Of a DNA stretch of 64,000 bases, positions 10,560-19,430 are shown piece by piece (positions within the stretch are counted from its first letter, which is position 1; each line of letters begins with the position of its first letter). The notes beneath the pieces are model-generated. The model was not told where the DNA came from. It did not search any database and worked only from the letters and a program-made list of their open reading frames with translations. The stretch is from Isoetes taiwanensis (lineage: Eukaryota > Streptophyta > Lycopodiopsida > Isoetales > Isoetaceae). The position numbers were made by a program, and so were the translations under genes. The stretch spans positions 1,813,294 to 1,877,293 of the forward strand of contig JAJEKV010000005.1 of NCBI GenBank assembly GCA_021234155.1, written 5' to 3'.

Positions 10560-11271
10560 GAAAATGGCAAATGAGGCCCCTTTTTATAGACTATGGTTGG
10601 CCTCGGGATTTGTGCAAAAGGTACCTAGATATGAAAGGCCTTGGTTCTATGGCTGTGGGTGTCCAAATGAGCTACCATGAAGTGCAAACCTAAGCAAAAC
10701 AAAGCAAAAAACACTACATGACAGTTTGTTTGGTCAAATTTGGCTAATTTGGGTCGAAAATGGGCTGACCCGGGTGAATCCGCGTGGATGGCCTCCGCGT
10801 CGCGAACGCAGACGCATTTGGCGCAGTCTCACCCGGTTGGCCTATTTTTGAGCCATTTTTGGTCATTTTTGGGAGTTTGAAGATGCTAGCATGACTAATT
10901 GGATCAATTCTAACCTAACTAGCAACTTATTTTGAGCAAAACTGACACCTAAAAGCAAATTTTTGGCGCACTCGGGTGAATCCGCGCGGATGGCCTCCGC
11001 GTCGCGAACGCAGACGCGTTTGGCGCGGTCTCACCCTGTTGCCCCTTTTTTTGCTTTTGAAGATCTATTTTTGCCCAAATTTCGTTGTAGGTATGGTTTC
11101 TAGGCTATTCCCAAGCATGCTACAAAAAAAATCTATTACAATTCGATTTAATTTCCTACATTTCAAGCATCAAAATTTTTTCTTACAGAGGAAACAACTT
11201 TTATATTAATAGGGAAAAAACACAATTACATGAAAATTTAACTTTCTAACAAAATTTACAAAATTGAAGGT
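10560..11271. other. Spacer with duplicated GC-rich palindromic segment
   Basis: No ORF. Two copies of a segment of about 65 bp containing GGATGGCCTCCGCGTCGCGA lie at about 10772-10842 and 10974-11043, 202 bp apart, with a few substitutions. Each contains CCGCG...CGCGG-type self-complementarity. The DNA between 11060 and 11270, just downstream of the H3-like stop codon, is AT-rich. Confidence 0.75.
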
Positions 11272-12407
11272 CTAGGGCCTCTCCCTGTGAATCCTCCGTA
11301 CTAAGTGTAGGTCTTTTGGCATGAGCGTGACCCTCTTAGCATGGATGGCACAGAGATTCCCTTCCTCAAAGAGCTGCACCAGCTCTGCTTCAGCGGCCTC
11401 TTGCAGGGCCCGGGTCATTAGAGGGGTAACCCTATAATCGGTCCGGAACTCCTGCATGATTTCCCGAAGGAGGCGCTCGAAGGGCGCCTTCCTTATGAGG
11501 AGATTTGTGCACATTTGGAAGTGCTTGATCTCCCTAAACACCCGGGCGTGCGGACTATTTGGCCCGTGGTAAACCCTTTTGGGTTTCTCCGGTCTAGGTG
11601 GGGGTGGCTTCGGCTTATTTTTCTTCGGCCTGCCGCCCTCGACGGATCTCTGCACACTTCCTAACGGCAGTACCAGTCGTTGTACGTCGTCCAGCGACGA
11701 AGGTACTCTTGGTACGCCTTCATCTTGCGCATGAATTCACGATCCTGGCGGAGCATGAATTCCCGTTCTCCCACCTTCTGCTTCTTGACCACCTTCGGTG
11801 GGTCTGGCCACTTGGGGTAAGGTGGTCTCGCGTCGGGGTTGGAAGACCCCCCGGCGCCCTGCTGCTCCTCCTCCTCCTCGCCGTCTTCTCCTTCCTGCAC
11901 CTCCTCCTCTTCACGAGGCTCTTCTATGACGACGGTCCGGCGAGGCTCGTCGTTTCTTCTCTTTGTCCTTCTCTCCTGTTGCCTCAGCTCCCGCTCGCGC
12001 TCCTTCTTCTTCCTAGCAGCCTTCTCCTCCGGCCACTCTGCAACCTTCTCCTTGCCCTTCTTCTTTGGTGCTGAAGGGCCCGCCTCTTGAGTTTGATGCT
12101 GCTGCTGCTGCCCGTCCACCTGCTCCTCAACCTGCTCTTCTATCTCAGTGTCCAACAAGGGCCCAAAGTGGCGAGAGTCGCCAGTTCTCTGGGAGCCTGC
12201 CGAGGAAGAGCTACTGCTGGGGCTCGGTGCGTCCTCTTCGGCGTTGTGGAAGGTGTCGCCGCTGCTGCTAGAGGGAGACTCCTCATCTCCCAGCTTCGGT
12301 CGAAGTTGCTCAGGAATCTTCTTGACGTGCCGACCTGTTGCTGCTTGCGCCATTGAGAGGGTGGGTCGCTCGTGATACTTCCTTGCTGTCTGTTTAGTTC
12401 GAGCCAT
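11272..12407 (-). CDS. Divergent histone H3-like protein encoded in the retrotransposon (two frames)
   Basis: The first frame (12407-11661, 248 codons) begins [10 protein letters not shown], identical to the H3 tail through K9, then Tyr instead of Ser10. Residues 22-30 (AATGRHVKK) resemble the H3 ATGGVKK segment. Residues 40-110 are Ser/Glu/Gln-rich, 114-158 Lys/Arg/Glu-rich, 162-182 acidic. The second frame (GTG at 11655, stop at 11272) carries the fold: [19 protein letters not shown], then [53 protein letters not shown]. From REI to the end it matches H3 without gaps over 87 residues, about 56 identical by hand count, covering helices 1-3 and Cys110. Loop 1 has canonical length, unlike plant CENH3, although HFQ and TNLLI recall CENH3. 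The frames overlap at 11737-11661. A 125-nt intron (11774-11650, AAG|GTGGGA to GTGTGCAG) or a -1 shift would join them. The homology is certain; expression and role are not. Confidence 0.9.
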
Positions 12408-12951
12408 ATCTTACGATTCAGGAAATGGATGACGTAAAGCTGAGCAAGAGAGAGATGGTGAGGGGGAAAAGGTTGGAGAGAGAATGAGGTGTCAGATATT
12501 TAAAAAGGAGGGTCCCTGGGAATATTCTCCCACCATAATTACCCCTATTTATTAGCCTCCCTTATTAATTACCCCATATTTAGTAATTATTTAATTATTA
12601 ATGTATGTATTAATTCCGTATTAATTCGTATTATACTTTAAAATTTTCGAATTTTCTAATGGTTTGAAGTGCTAATTATGGATTTGCGCCATTTTTCACT
12701 CGGGTCTCCGATTGGCATGATTCTTCGACCCATTTTAGGTCAAATTTGATGCAGATGCGTAATATTCACTCCAAATTTACTAGAAGATGAATTGGACTCA
12801 TTCATTGCTTCGTCTAACACTTAACCTTATTCCGGACCCACTACCTAAGAGAAAAAATTTTCCCTTATTTTCGGGGTTCGATGGTGGAAATTTTTATTTC
12901 ACACCCCTATAGGTTATGGTCAGTGCTAGTTCCTGGTCAACCAAGAACATC
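12408..12951 (-). promoter_or_regulatory. Leader between PBS and the H3-like start, with a TATA-like site
   Basis: AT-rich leader without an ORF. A TATA-like TTTAAATAT (minus strand, 12504-12496) lies about 90 bp upstream of the H3-like ATG, followed by a purine/pyrimidine-biased stretch. This could drive the ORF separately from the LTR promoter. It is only a motif match. Confidence 0.4.
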
Positions 12952-12963
12952 GCTCTGATACCA
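12952..12963 (-). other. Primer binding site for initiator tRNA-Met
   Basis: Minus strand reads TGGTATCAGAGC, the standard plant retrotransposon PBS complementary to the 3' end of tRNA-iMet. It lies one base inside the LTR end at 12965, which fixes the element's orientation and its 5' LTR. Confidence 0.95.
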
Positions 12964-12964
12964 T

Positions 12965-14736
12965 TGTGACGCTCCCTGCTAAACATACGGCGCCCGGCCG
13001 TACACTCGGCAGGAAATCCCCCGTCTGGCTCAACAACCGAACAGGCCCCTCATCTACCCCGCACTCCAAGGTTGACTCTAGTAAGCGGGGGGGACACGGT
13101 TGGTGTCATCTTGCAGCTTCCCCTATGGGCTCCTATAACAGCGGAAGCGATAAACAAGTCAGAACTAGCATCAAAACATATAAGTACTACCTCGAAGGGT
13201 AGTCCATCACACATATATCAATGCAAAGATGATAATCATAAACCGTAAAACATGAGAGCTCATACCCAGGCTCAAACTCGTAAGGAGGATGACTGACCGG
13301 CTAGGCCTCAAGATAGAGCAGACCGAGTCATGGCAATGGCGAGGGCTGGCATAAGACAATGGCTAGGGTTGACCACTCCATCCACCCCTCCCGCATACTT
13401 TTGCATGGGCTAAATCAGGCTCGGCGTGACTCTAGCCTTCCTGGATACACAATCCCATGGCATCACCCATCTGGACTACTCCAGTTGCATCTCCCTAGTC
13501 CCATGAGGAAGAAGGGTTGCATCTCCCCCCCCTGTGGTCTATAAGTTCCGGTGGGCGGCTAGAGAATCGCATGCACACACGATTACGCACCGACTTAACC
13601 CCCCAAAACGAGAGCCAAGCCGACATTTGCAGCTCTCGAGGCGGCGGCACACCATTGCCCCAGGAGGTGTCCACCCATGCTCGCCCCTCACGAAGTGACC
13701 GACCATAAGCCTAGCCCACTATGGGATCCCCCCGGCCCCCCACTCGGGGATCCTCCCTCCACATTGCTTCTAGCCCCGCTGTGTGGTGCCGAGTCGCATC
13801 ATAGCCCCAATAGCCCGGGTGGGCTCCTACGCCAAAGAGCGCAACTAATAGGAACTAAGGGATCTACTCTAGGAGCATACTACATATGGCCCTAGGTCTC
13901 TACCCCCCTTCCCAATACAAGAGGAGCAAACATGATCAACCATCATCACATCATGAGAATAATCATAAGAAGAACATCTTAACCTAATCATACAAATCTA
14001 ACTAATGGTTAGGGTTCATTGATTAGGGTTTAAGATGATGAATACGGGTTCTAGGATGGCTCTACCCTAGATACAAGATACTAGGACATCTAGAATGCTA
14101 ATTCCAGATGAACTATCATAACTACTACCCTACATACCGCCTCCCCGCAGCCCTTCCTCCGTGATCCGGTGTCTCCATGGTCTTCGACTCAATGTAATGC
14201 TTGCTCTTGCTCCAAGAACGGGTCTACCCTACGGGGGCTGCTGCACTAATCTATGCCACAGCAAACGATGTTCGAAACGGGGTTTCGAACGAGTAGATGA
14301 GTCTCTGGGAGCTAGGGCTGGAAAGAGGCCTAGGGTTAGGGTTCCCACTAATATAAGTTAGGTCCACCTAGGATGCCACGTGGCACCAATCGGGTGAGTC
14401 CTGTGTGGCGGGTGCCCAATAGGTTAAGGCCACGTGGAAATTGGTCTTAACCTATGGTTGGCTAAGTTATATGAATAACTTAGTCATGCCCCCTAGTGCC
14501 ACAATCCATGGTATACAAGACTATGAACTTAGGCTTGTATAGTGACGGGTCCAGGAATATACGTATTCATGGCATATATTCCCCTGGAATGTCACAAGAT
14601 CTAGCAACTATAGGTCTCGAGTTCGAGACTGCCCAGAATCGCACTCTGAACTGTTGGGTGTCAAAACCCACAGACGCAATGTAAAGTGGTTGGGGGCAGG
14701 GCCCAACCAAGCAATGTAGTGTGGTGTGTGGTCACA
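12965..14736 (-). repeat. 5' LTR of the H3-carrying retrotransposon
   Basis: The inner boundary is set by the PBS. The outer boundary is inferred from the short inverted repeat TGTGAC...GTCACA at both ends (12965-12970 and 14731-14736), giving 1772 bp. A TATA-like CTTATATTAG on the minus strand near 14350-14360 would give a transcript with a long R-U5. The open frames in the LTR are not coding. The second LTR is not in the window, so the outer boundary cannot be confirmed by LTR comparison; TGTCC at 14737-14741 would be the target duplication. Confidence 0.7.
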
Positions 14737-15350
14737 TGTCCAGTTGGATGCTGCCTAGTGGCGTGACGTTAAAATATTATCTATCTATCTATCTATCTTA
14801 AATAGATGATAATCTTAGAAAAGAATTTGTGCCCAACAAAAAAAATTGGGAGAGACACGTGTTTTTGAAAAAGAATAAATGAAAACAAGAAATTTATCGC
14901 GGCGACATAGAAGGGTTTTTGAACATGCAAGATTTGAATTTGCAATTCTCAAATAATACAACCATTTATCTATCATGACTCCTCAAGGTAACTTAGTGGT
15001 GGCAGAACCGTTGGCCAAATCCCAAGCTTTTTTCGTGCTATATGCTGGAATGGGTTCCTTTTGTTAAAGCAGTTTTATATCCATCTCCTAACCTTGGTAC
15101 TCTGGTACATTTATATTTAAGCCATCAGTTCAACATCTATGCTGGATGCAGTGGGCTCTTTTAGAGAAAGAGGCATTATGCCCAACTTTAAGTTGTTCAG
15201 TAGAAAAGTATTCTCTTTAAACAGTAGTTTTAGATACTATACTTTCTTTTCCTATATGTCCATAATGAGTTAACTATCTATATGTTTGTGCACTGAATAT
15301 GTGATAAAATGACATATGAAGCAGTAAGAAGTCTATGAAGTAGTCAGAGG
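14737..15350. other. Gene-free flank with (TCTA)n and a dispersed repeat
   Basis: Contains a short (TCTA)n microsatellite near 14778-14799. A segment at 14890-14955 (AAATTTATCGCGGCG, then GAACATGCAAGATTTGAA) resembles 30955-31090. No gene is recognised. Confidence 0.6.
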
Positions 15351-16553
15351 TCCATTACATGCAATTTTTTTTTTTTTGAAGGTAAGAGGATATTTTATTC
15401 ATAAGATGGAAGTATTACAACATATAGATCCCTCATGGATCAAATAGAAAATTAAGCACTTAAGATCCCACACGGAAAATCCTATCTGAATCTTTGATAC
15501 TCAAAGGCCTCTCTCAACCTCTTCTTCAATCTAACTAGTACTACAGGGGAAATCACCATCTTCCCAGCTAGAAAGAATACTAAAGAAGACAAGTACCACC
15601 TTTCCAAAAGCATTCAAATAATCCCTGAATGCATATAAAAAACCTCCTGCAAGAATAGAGGTAGATAGAAAAAGAACTGCAGAAAAATGAACATTCTGCC
15701 ACAATGTTCAAAGAAGCTGCCACTGCTTCCAGAATCTAATCAACAATACAGATTAAACAACCAGTAATTCAGAAGGCTAAAGTCTGAGACCAAAAAAGAT
15801 GCTGCATTGTCGGGATCTGTAGCAATCAGCCTGATGCTGGCTAGACACAAAGCCTAGCCGCCAAACTTTCTCCCAAAAAGTCTGGTTCAAGATGTAGAAG
15901 CGTCTTCTTGCCCAGATAATCCCTAGCTCGGCAATCTGAATTGGTCTCATATATTGCTGCCAAATCTGTAGAAAATGAAAAGATTTCCTGCTGCTTTTCC
16001 AAGAATCAACCTCGATACCTTTCTGCTAGCAAGAAAGAGCAGGAGGAGAGGGAAAATCCATCTGCTTGAAAGATCTGGAAAATTAAGACTATGATGCTAA
16101 ATTCAAGAACTGTTTTTCCAACCAAGAATGCAAAGATTCTACTCCACCTTATAAGCCTAATTTGCTCTTTCGGTGTGTTTCTGCATAAAAGACATCTTGC
16201 ATCTGTCTAAGCATAAAACAGACACGGCTGCATCTTGCATCTGTCTAAGCATAAAACAGAATGCTTCTTATAGATAGAAGCATAGAGTAGAAAGGCCACG
16301 TTAGTGGCTTGGCAGCATACCCTGGTGAGAACCGCCACAAATTGCTCCCAAATGAAACATCAACGGAAGAAAACCAGAAACTCACTTGTAGACGGCAAAC
16401 CCTTGCTAGCCCCCTCATGATGAAATATCCTTGTTGTGCTGCAGCACCGGAATGAGAGAGAGGGGCGGTCCCCCTCTCACGGCCGCCCTAGCCGCTAACG
16501 GAGGCGGAGGCGCTACCAAGAAACGTCATCCCCAACTCCATTACATGCAATTT
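15351..16553 (-). mobile_element. LINE-type retroposon, internally deleted, minus orientation
   Basis: Flanked by an exact 17-bp target duplication TCCATTACATGCAATTT (15351-15367 and 16537-16553). A poly-T run at the left is the poly(A) tail of a minus-strand insert. The right end is a GC-rich start with GCGGCTAGGGCGGCCG, of the type seen at plant L1 5' ends. The insert is only about 1.2 kb with no endonuclease or RT, so it is a deletion derivative or non-autonomous element moved by LINE machinery. It contains a small tandem duplication around 16190-16260 (CTTGCATCTGTCTAAGCATA twice). Confidence 0.85.
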
Positions 16554-17341
16554 CACTCTTTAAAATGGTGAAAAAATAATTGACAGATTAGGGCTGTACT
16601 TCAATATGAGCTGCAAAAGCAATCCACGTGTGTTTCAGATTTAGGAACCACAAAGCAATCTAGGAACCACTACCTAGATTGCTTCGTTGAGCAAGAAAAC
16701 TCTAAAGAAACACAAGAAACGATTGAGAGGATAAAATGCACACAATTTAGAAATGGATACATAGTTAATCTTGCAGCTTGCAAACAAAAAATTTGCAAAC
16801 CTTTCTTTCCCTTTTACCCGTGCCTTTTTTCCTTTCACTTTGCCCTTCTCTCCTCCTTTTTTCTTTTCCCTTTCCTCTTCAGACATTAGAGCACGGCCAA
16901 TCATGGTGGTGGGAAGTCGTGTGATAAATCTCGGTCTTCGGATGCAATTGGATGATCTCGGGTGAAAGCATGCTAGGGTGTACCATCTAAAGTACCTATT
17001 TAGGTAGTACAAAACTACCCAGAAAAGTACCCAGCACTGGGTACTGGGAACTTGCAAAAATGCCGCAATAAAAAATAAGTTTGAGAGTTAATTCATTTAT
17101 TTTAGTCATTAGTAGTATTGTTATCCTCTAGTACTATAGATTGACATGCTATTGACCCTCAATTCAAAAATTTTCGATTGATTTTAATGGAAAGAAAAAA
17201 CAGAAAGTACCAGTTTTAAAAGTACCCAGTGTAGGTACTTTTGAGGGTTCCAAAAGTGGTACACCGTAGCATGCTTTTACCCTCTCAACCATCCAAATTA
17301 GGGTTTCATTCATGACATACTTACGCTATAACATTATAATA
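16554..17341 (-). mobile_element. Hel-4: 5' end region of a minus-strand Helitron
   Basis: Reading left from 17341 on the minus strand: TATTATAATGTTATAGCG, then the subterminal signature ACCCTAATTTGGATGG (complement at about 17289-17305). It has the same 5' design as Hel-2 and Hel-7 but lacks the terminal TCTTA because Hel-5 is inserted there. The 3' end was not found; the LINE and LTR element to the left may lie in it. The open frame at 16674-17057 is not convincing. Confidence 0.6.
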
Positions 17342-17364
17342 TCTTATATTATAATGTTATAGCG
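17324..17364. repeat. Perfect 41-nt palindrome at two facing Helitron 5' ends
   Basis: Arms of 19 nt (CGCTATAACATTATAATAT and its complement) surround a 3-nt CTT centre. It arises because Hel-5 starts (TC at 17342-17343) inside the 5' terminus of the oppositely oriented Hel-4. Confidence 0.9.
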
Positions 17365-19023
17365 TGTGTCTTCAATGGAGCCCTAGATCGGACGATCAAG
17401 GATTTGATTGACCAACGGTGGAGATGATGTGTGCATGTCTTCAACTAAAGTTTCATCTTGACCATGGCTCCAATATGATTCACTCAATCCGACAGTCGAA
17501 CGATGAAAGGGAAAAGGGAAAAAGGAAAAGGGGAAGGGAAAAGGAGAGAAGGATAAGGAAAAGTGAGAGAGAAAGGACAAAAGGAAAAGTGAGAGAGAAA
17601 GGACAAAAGGAAAAGGAAAAGGGAAAAGGTGAAATAAGAATATGAAAAAATAAAAAATGGAAAAGGAAAAAAAGAAAACAAAAAAGGGGAAGAAGGAAAA
17701 GGAACAAAAAAGGGTAAGAAAGGGGAAAACAAGAAGAGAAGGAGAAAAGGGAAAAAAGGAAAGATAAAATGACCGATGGCCAAAATTCACTCAATCCGAT
17801 AGTCAAAAAGGGAAATGGGAAAAGGAAAAAGGAAAAGGGGAAGGGAAAAAGGGAAGAGGGAAATAAAGATAAATGGAAACAAAAACAAGAAAAAAAAAAT
17901 GGAAGCAAAAATGGAAACATATTCTCAAGCAATTCTCATATCAGTTGACAATCGAACAGATCATAAAGCCCTTTACCAATGAAACTTATTTAGCTAGCCC
18001 TCTTCAGCACTCTGCAACATAGCACAGAGGTAGAGTAATGCTAGGAGCTAGGTAAATTAAGAAGTAGCACAAATCGTACGAAATGGAAGATCCAAAAGTA
18101 ACTTACCTGAGCTGTAGATTGCGACCAAAGTAAATGCTAGATGTAGTTCCAAATCTGGAGGAGAGAAGATGTAGATGTAATGAGAAGATGTAGAAGGCAA
18201 ATCAAATATTCTTGCTAGTAGCTAAAATATACTAAAATTGTAGGTTTCGAGTAACATCTCAAAGAGCCCAAGCATCCAGCCAAGTAGCCAAAGCAATGCA
18301 ATCCCACATACCTTCTGATTCTGCTAATCGGGTTTAGCTTGATTGATTCGTTATGCTCCACTTAGACCAGAAGTACCGCTCCAAGCCTCTGTCCCAGTTG
18401 CTCACTTGCAACTATTAATTACTGCCTTATCCCCTGATCGAAAAGACCAATTCGTCCGCCCGACTGATATATCCCTTCACCATTGCTATCAGGTTTGGAC
18501 GCAACCAACTCCTTTCACCGGCTATATATAGAAATTGGAAACAACTGTCCAAAGAAGAGGAAAATAGATGGCATTTTTGCAGCCACATTCTGCCCTGTGT
18601 TGCAGTGGTCTTGACCACAAGGTACGGCAGCAGATGAGCGATGCCTAGAGAAACATGTCTGCTCATCCGGTGTCCAAGTTTTGTCTGCTTGTCTGCATCA
18701 CTGCGCGTCCAAGACTCGTCAATAATTCAGGGCTTGCTTACAGCCCAAGAAATCGAAAACCAAAAATTATCCACCTCAGCAAAGCCTGAGGCAGAACCCA
18801 GAAACATTAGGTAAAGGGAAAACAAAAATTCAAAAATGGATGTATCTTTATATATGGTTTGATAAGAAAGAAAATTTGACGGTCTCCGGATTTCTTGCTT
18901 TGGAAGCAATCCTCTGCTCTGGATCTGTCGCGACAGCTTCAAGGTCCAAGAAGAGGAACAGAGGCATCGAATGCAGAAATAGAGGGGTAACAAAGAAACC
19001 TCTGAAAGATATTGGCAAGGTCA
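17342..19023 (+). mobile_element. Hel-5: plus-strand Helitron, 5' portion
   Basis: Starts TCTTATATTATAATG after a host A, with CCCTAGATCGGACG at 17381-17394, then about 100 bp closely similar to Hel-1, then a purine-rich block (17505-17930). From 17930 to 19023 no gene is recognised. No 3' hairpin was found before the CACTA element at 19027; the element may continue beyond it or be truncated. Confidence 0.6.
17505..17930 (+). repeat. Polypurine tract in Hel-5
   Basis: About 425 bp, nearly all A/G on the plus strand, interrupted at 17770-17800 by a short mixed segment that repeats the start (CACTCAATCCGA at 17479 and 17788). Homologous in position to the tract in Hel-1. The long open frames here are compositional. 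Confidence 0.85.
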
Positions 19024-19249
19024 GTACACAACGAAAAAGGTGCTCACATCCCCTGGAAAATCCCCCATTAAAGAACCGGGGGACTCGAGAGAAATGTGTT
19101 ATTTTCTTTGCAATAGGGAATTCTTGAACAAAAGGGTATATCGTATGGGGGGAGATTAGTAGAAATGGGGGATTATTGTACAGAAAGGGCATATCCGAAT
19201 GGGGGAATTAATAGAAATAGGGGATTACAAATGCACATTGTGGTATTTT

Positions 19250-19430
19250 GAAGAAAGGGGATTGAGTCAAAAGGAATTTGCTAACTTGGTTTGGGGTAAT
19301 TTCAAGAAAAGGGGACCGGTTCAAAAAGGAATTTGCAAATGGACTGGGGTATTTTTAAGAAAGGGGGATTGGTTCAAAAGCGAATTTGCAAATGGATTGG
19401 AGTATCTCCAAATAAAAGAGGATTGAATGA
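19250..19430 (+). repeat. Subterminal repeats of CACTA 1, left side
   Basis: Three units of about 53 bp (near 19254, 19307 and 19360) built on GGGGATTGGTTCAAAAG, GAATTTGCAAATGGA and TGGGGTAT. In CACTA elements such repeats bind the accessory TnpA-type protein. Confidence 0.75.

Larger units (their letters stand above)
6562..14736 (-). mobile_element. Ty3/gypsy-like LTR retrotransposon carrying a histone H3-like ORF, truncated by Helitron insertion
   Basis: Read on the minus strand: LTR (14736-12965), iMet PBS (12963-12952), leader, histone H3-like ORFs (12407-11272), spacer with GC-rich direct repeats, an unknown 234-codon ORF (10503-9799), decayed gag, protease (7371-6934) and the start of RT (6820-6562). 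RT is cut mid-domain at 6561 where a Helitron 5' terminus begins, so RNase H, integrase and the second LTR are not seen here; they may lie beyond the left edge, past the Helitrons. All parts share one orientation, which supports one element rather than nested ones, although nesting is not excluded. The gag-pol part has many frameshifts and stops. Confidence 0.8.

Noticed and set aside
11598-12375. Plus-strand ORFs (up to 158 codons) opposite the H3-like gene
   Set aside because: Antisense shadows of a GC-rich, repeat-like coding region; Leu/Ser/Pro-rich with no domain.
11272-12407. Calling the H3-like protein a plain host histone H3 gene or a CENH3
   Set aside because: It sits between PBS and gag in element orientation and has a 200-residue insert and an altered tail, so a plain host H3 gene is unlikely. 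Loop 1 has H3, not CENH3, length. Host-gene capture remains possible as its origin.
12966-13895. Overlapping plus-strand ORFs at 12966-13895
   Set aside because: They lie within the LTR, antisense to the element, with no domain.
17383-17932. Phe/Pro/Ser-rich ORFs up to 150 codons
   Set aside because: Translation of the complement of the polypurine tract, with no conserved motif.
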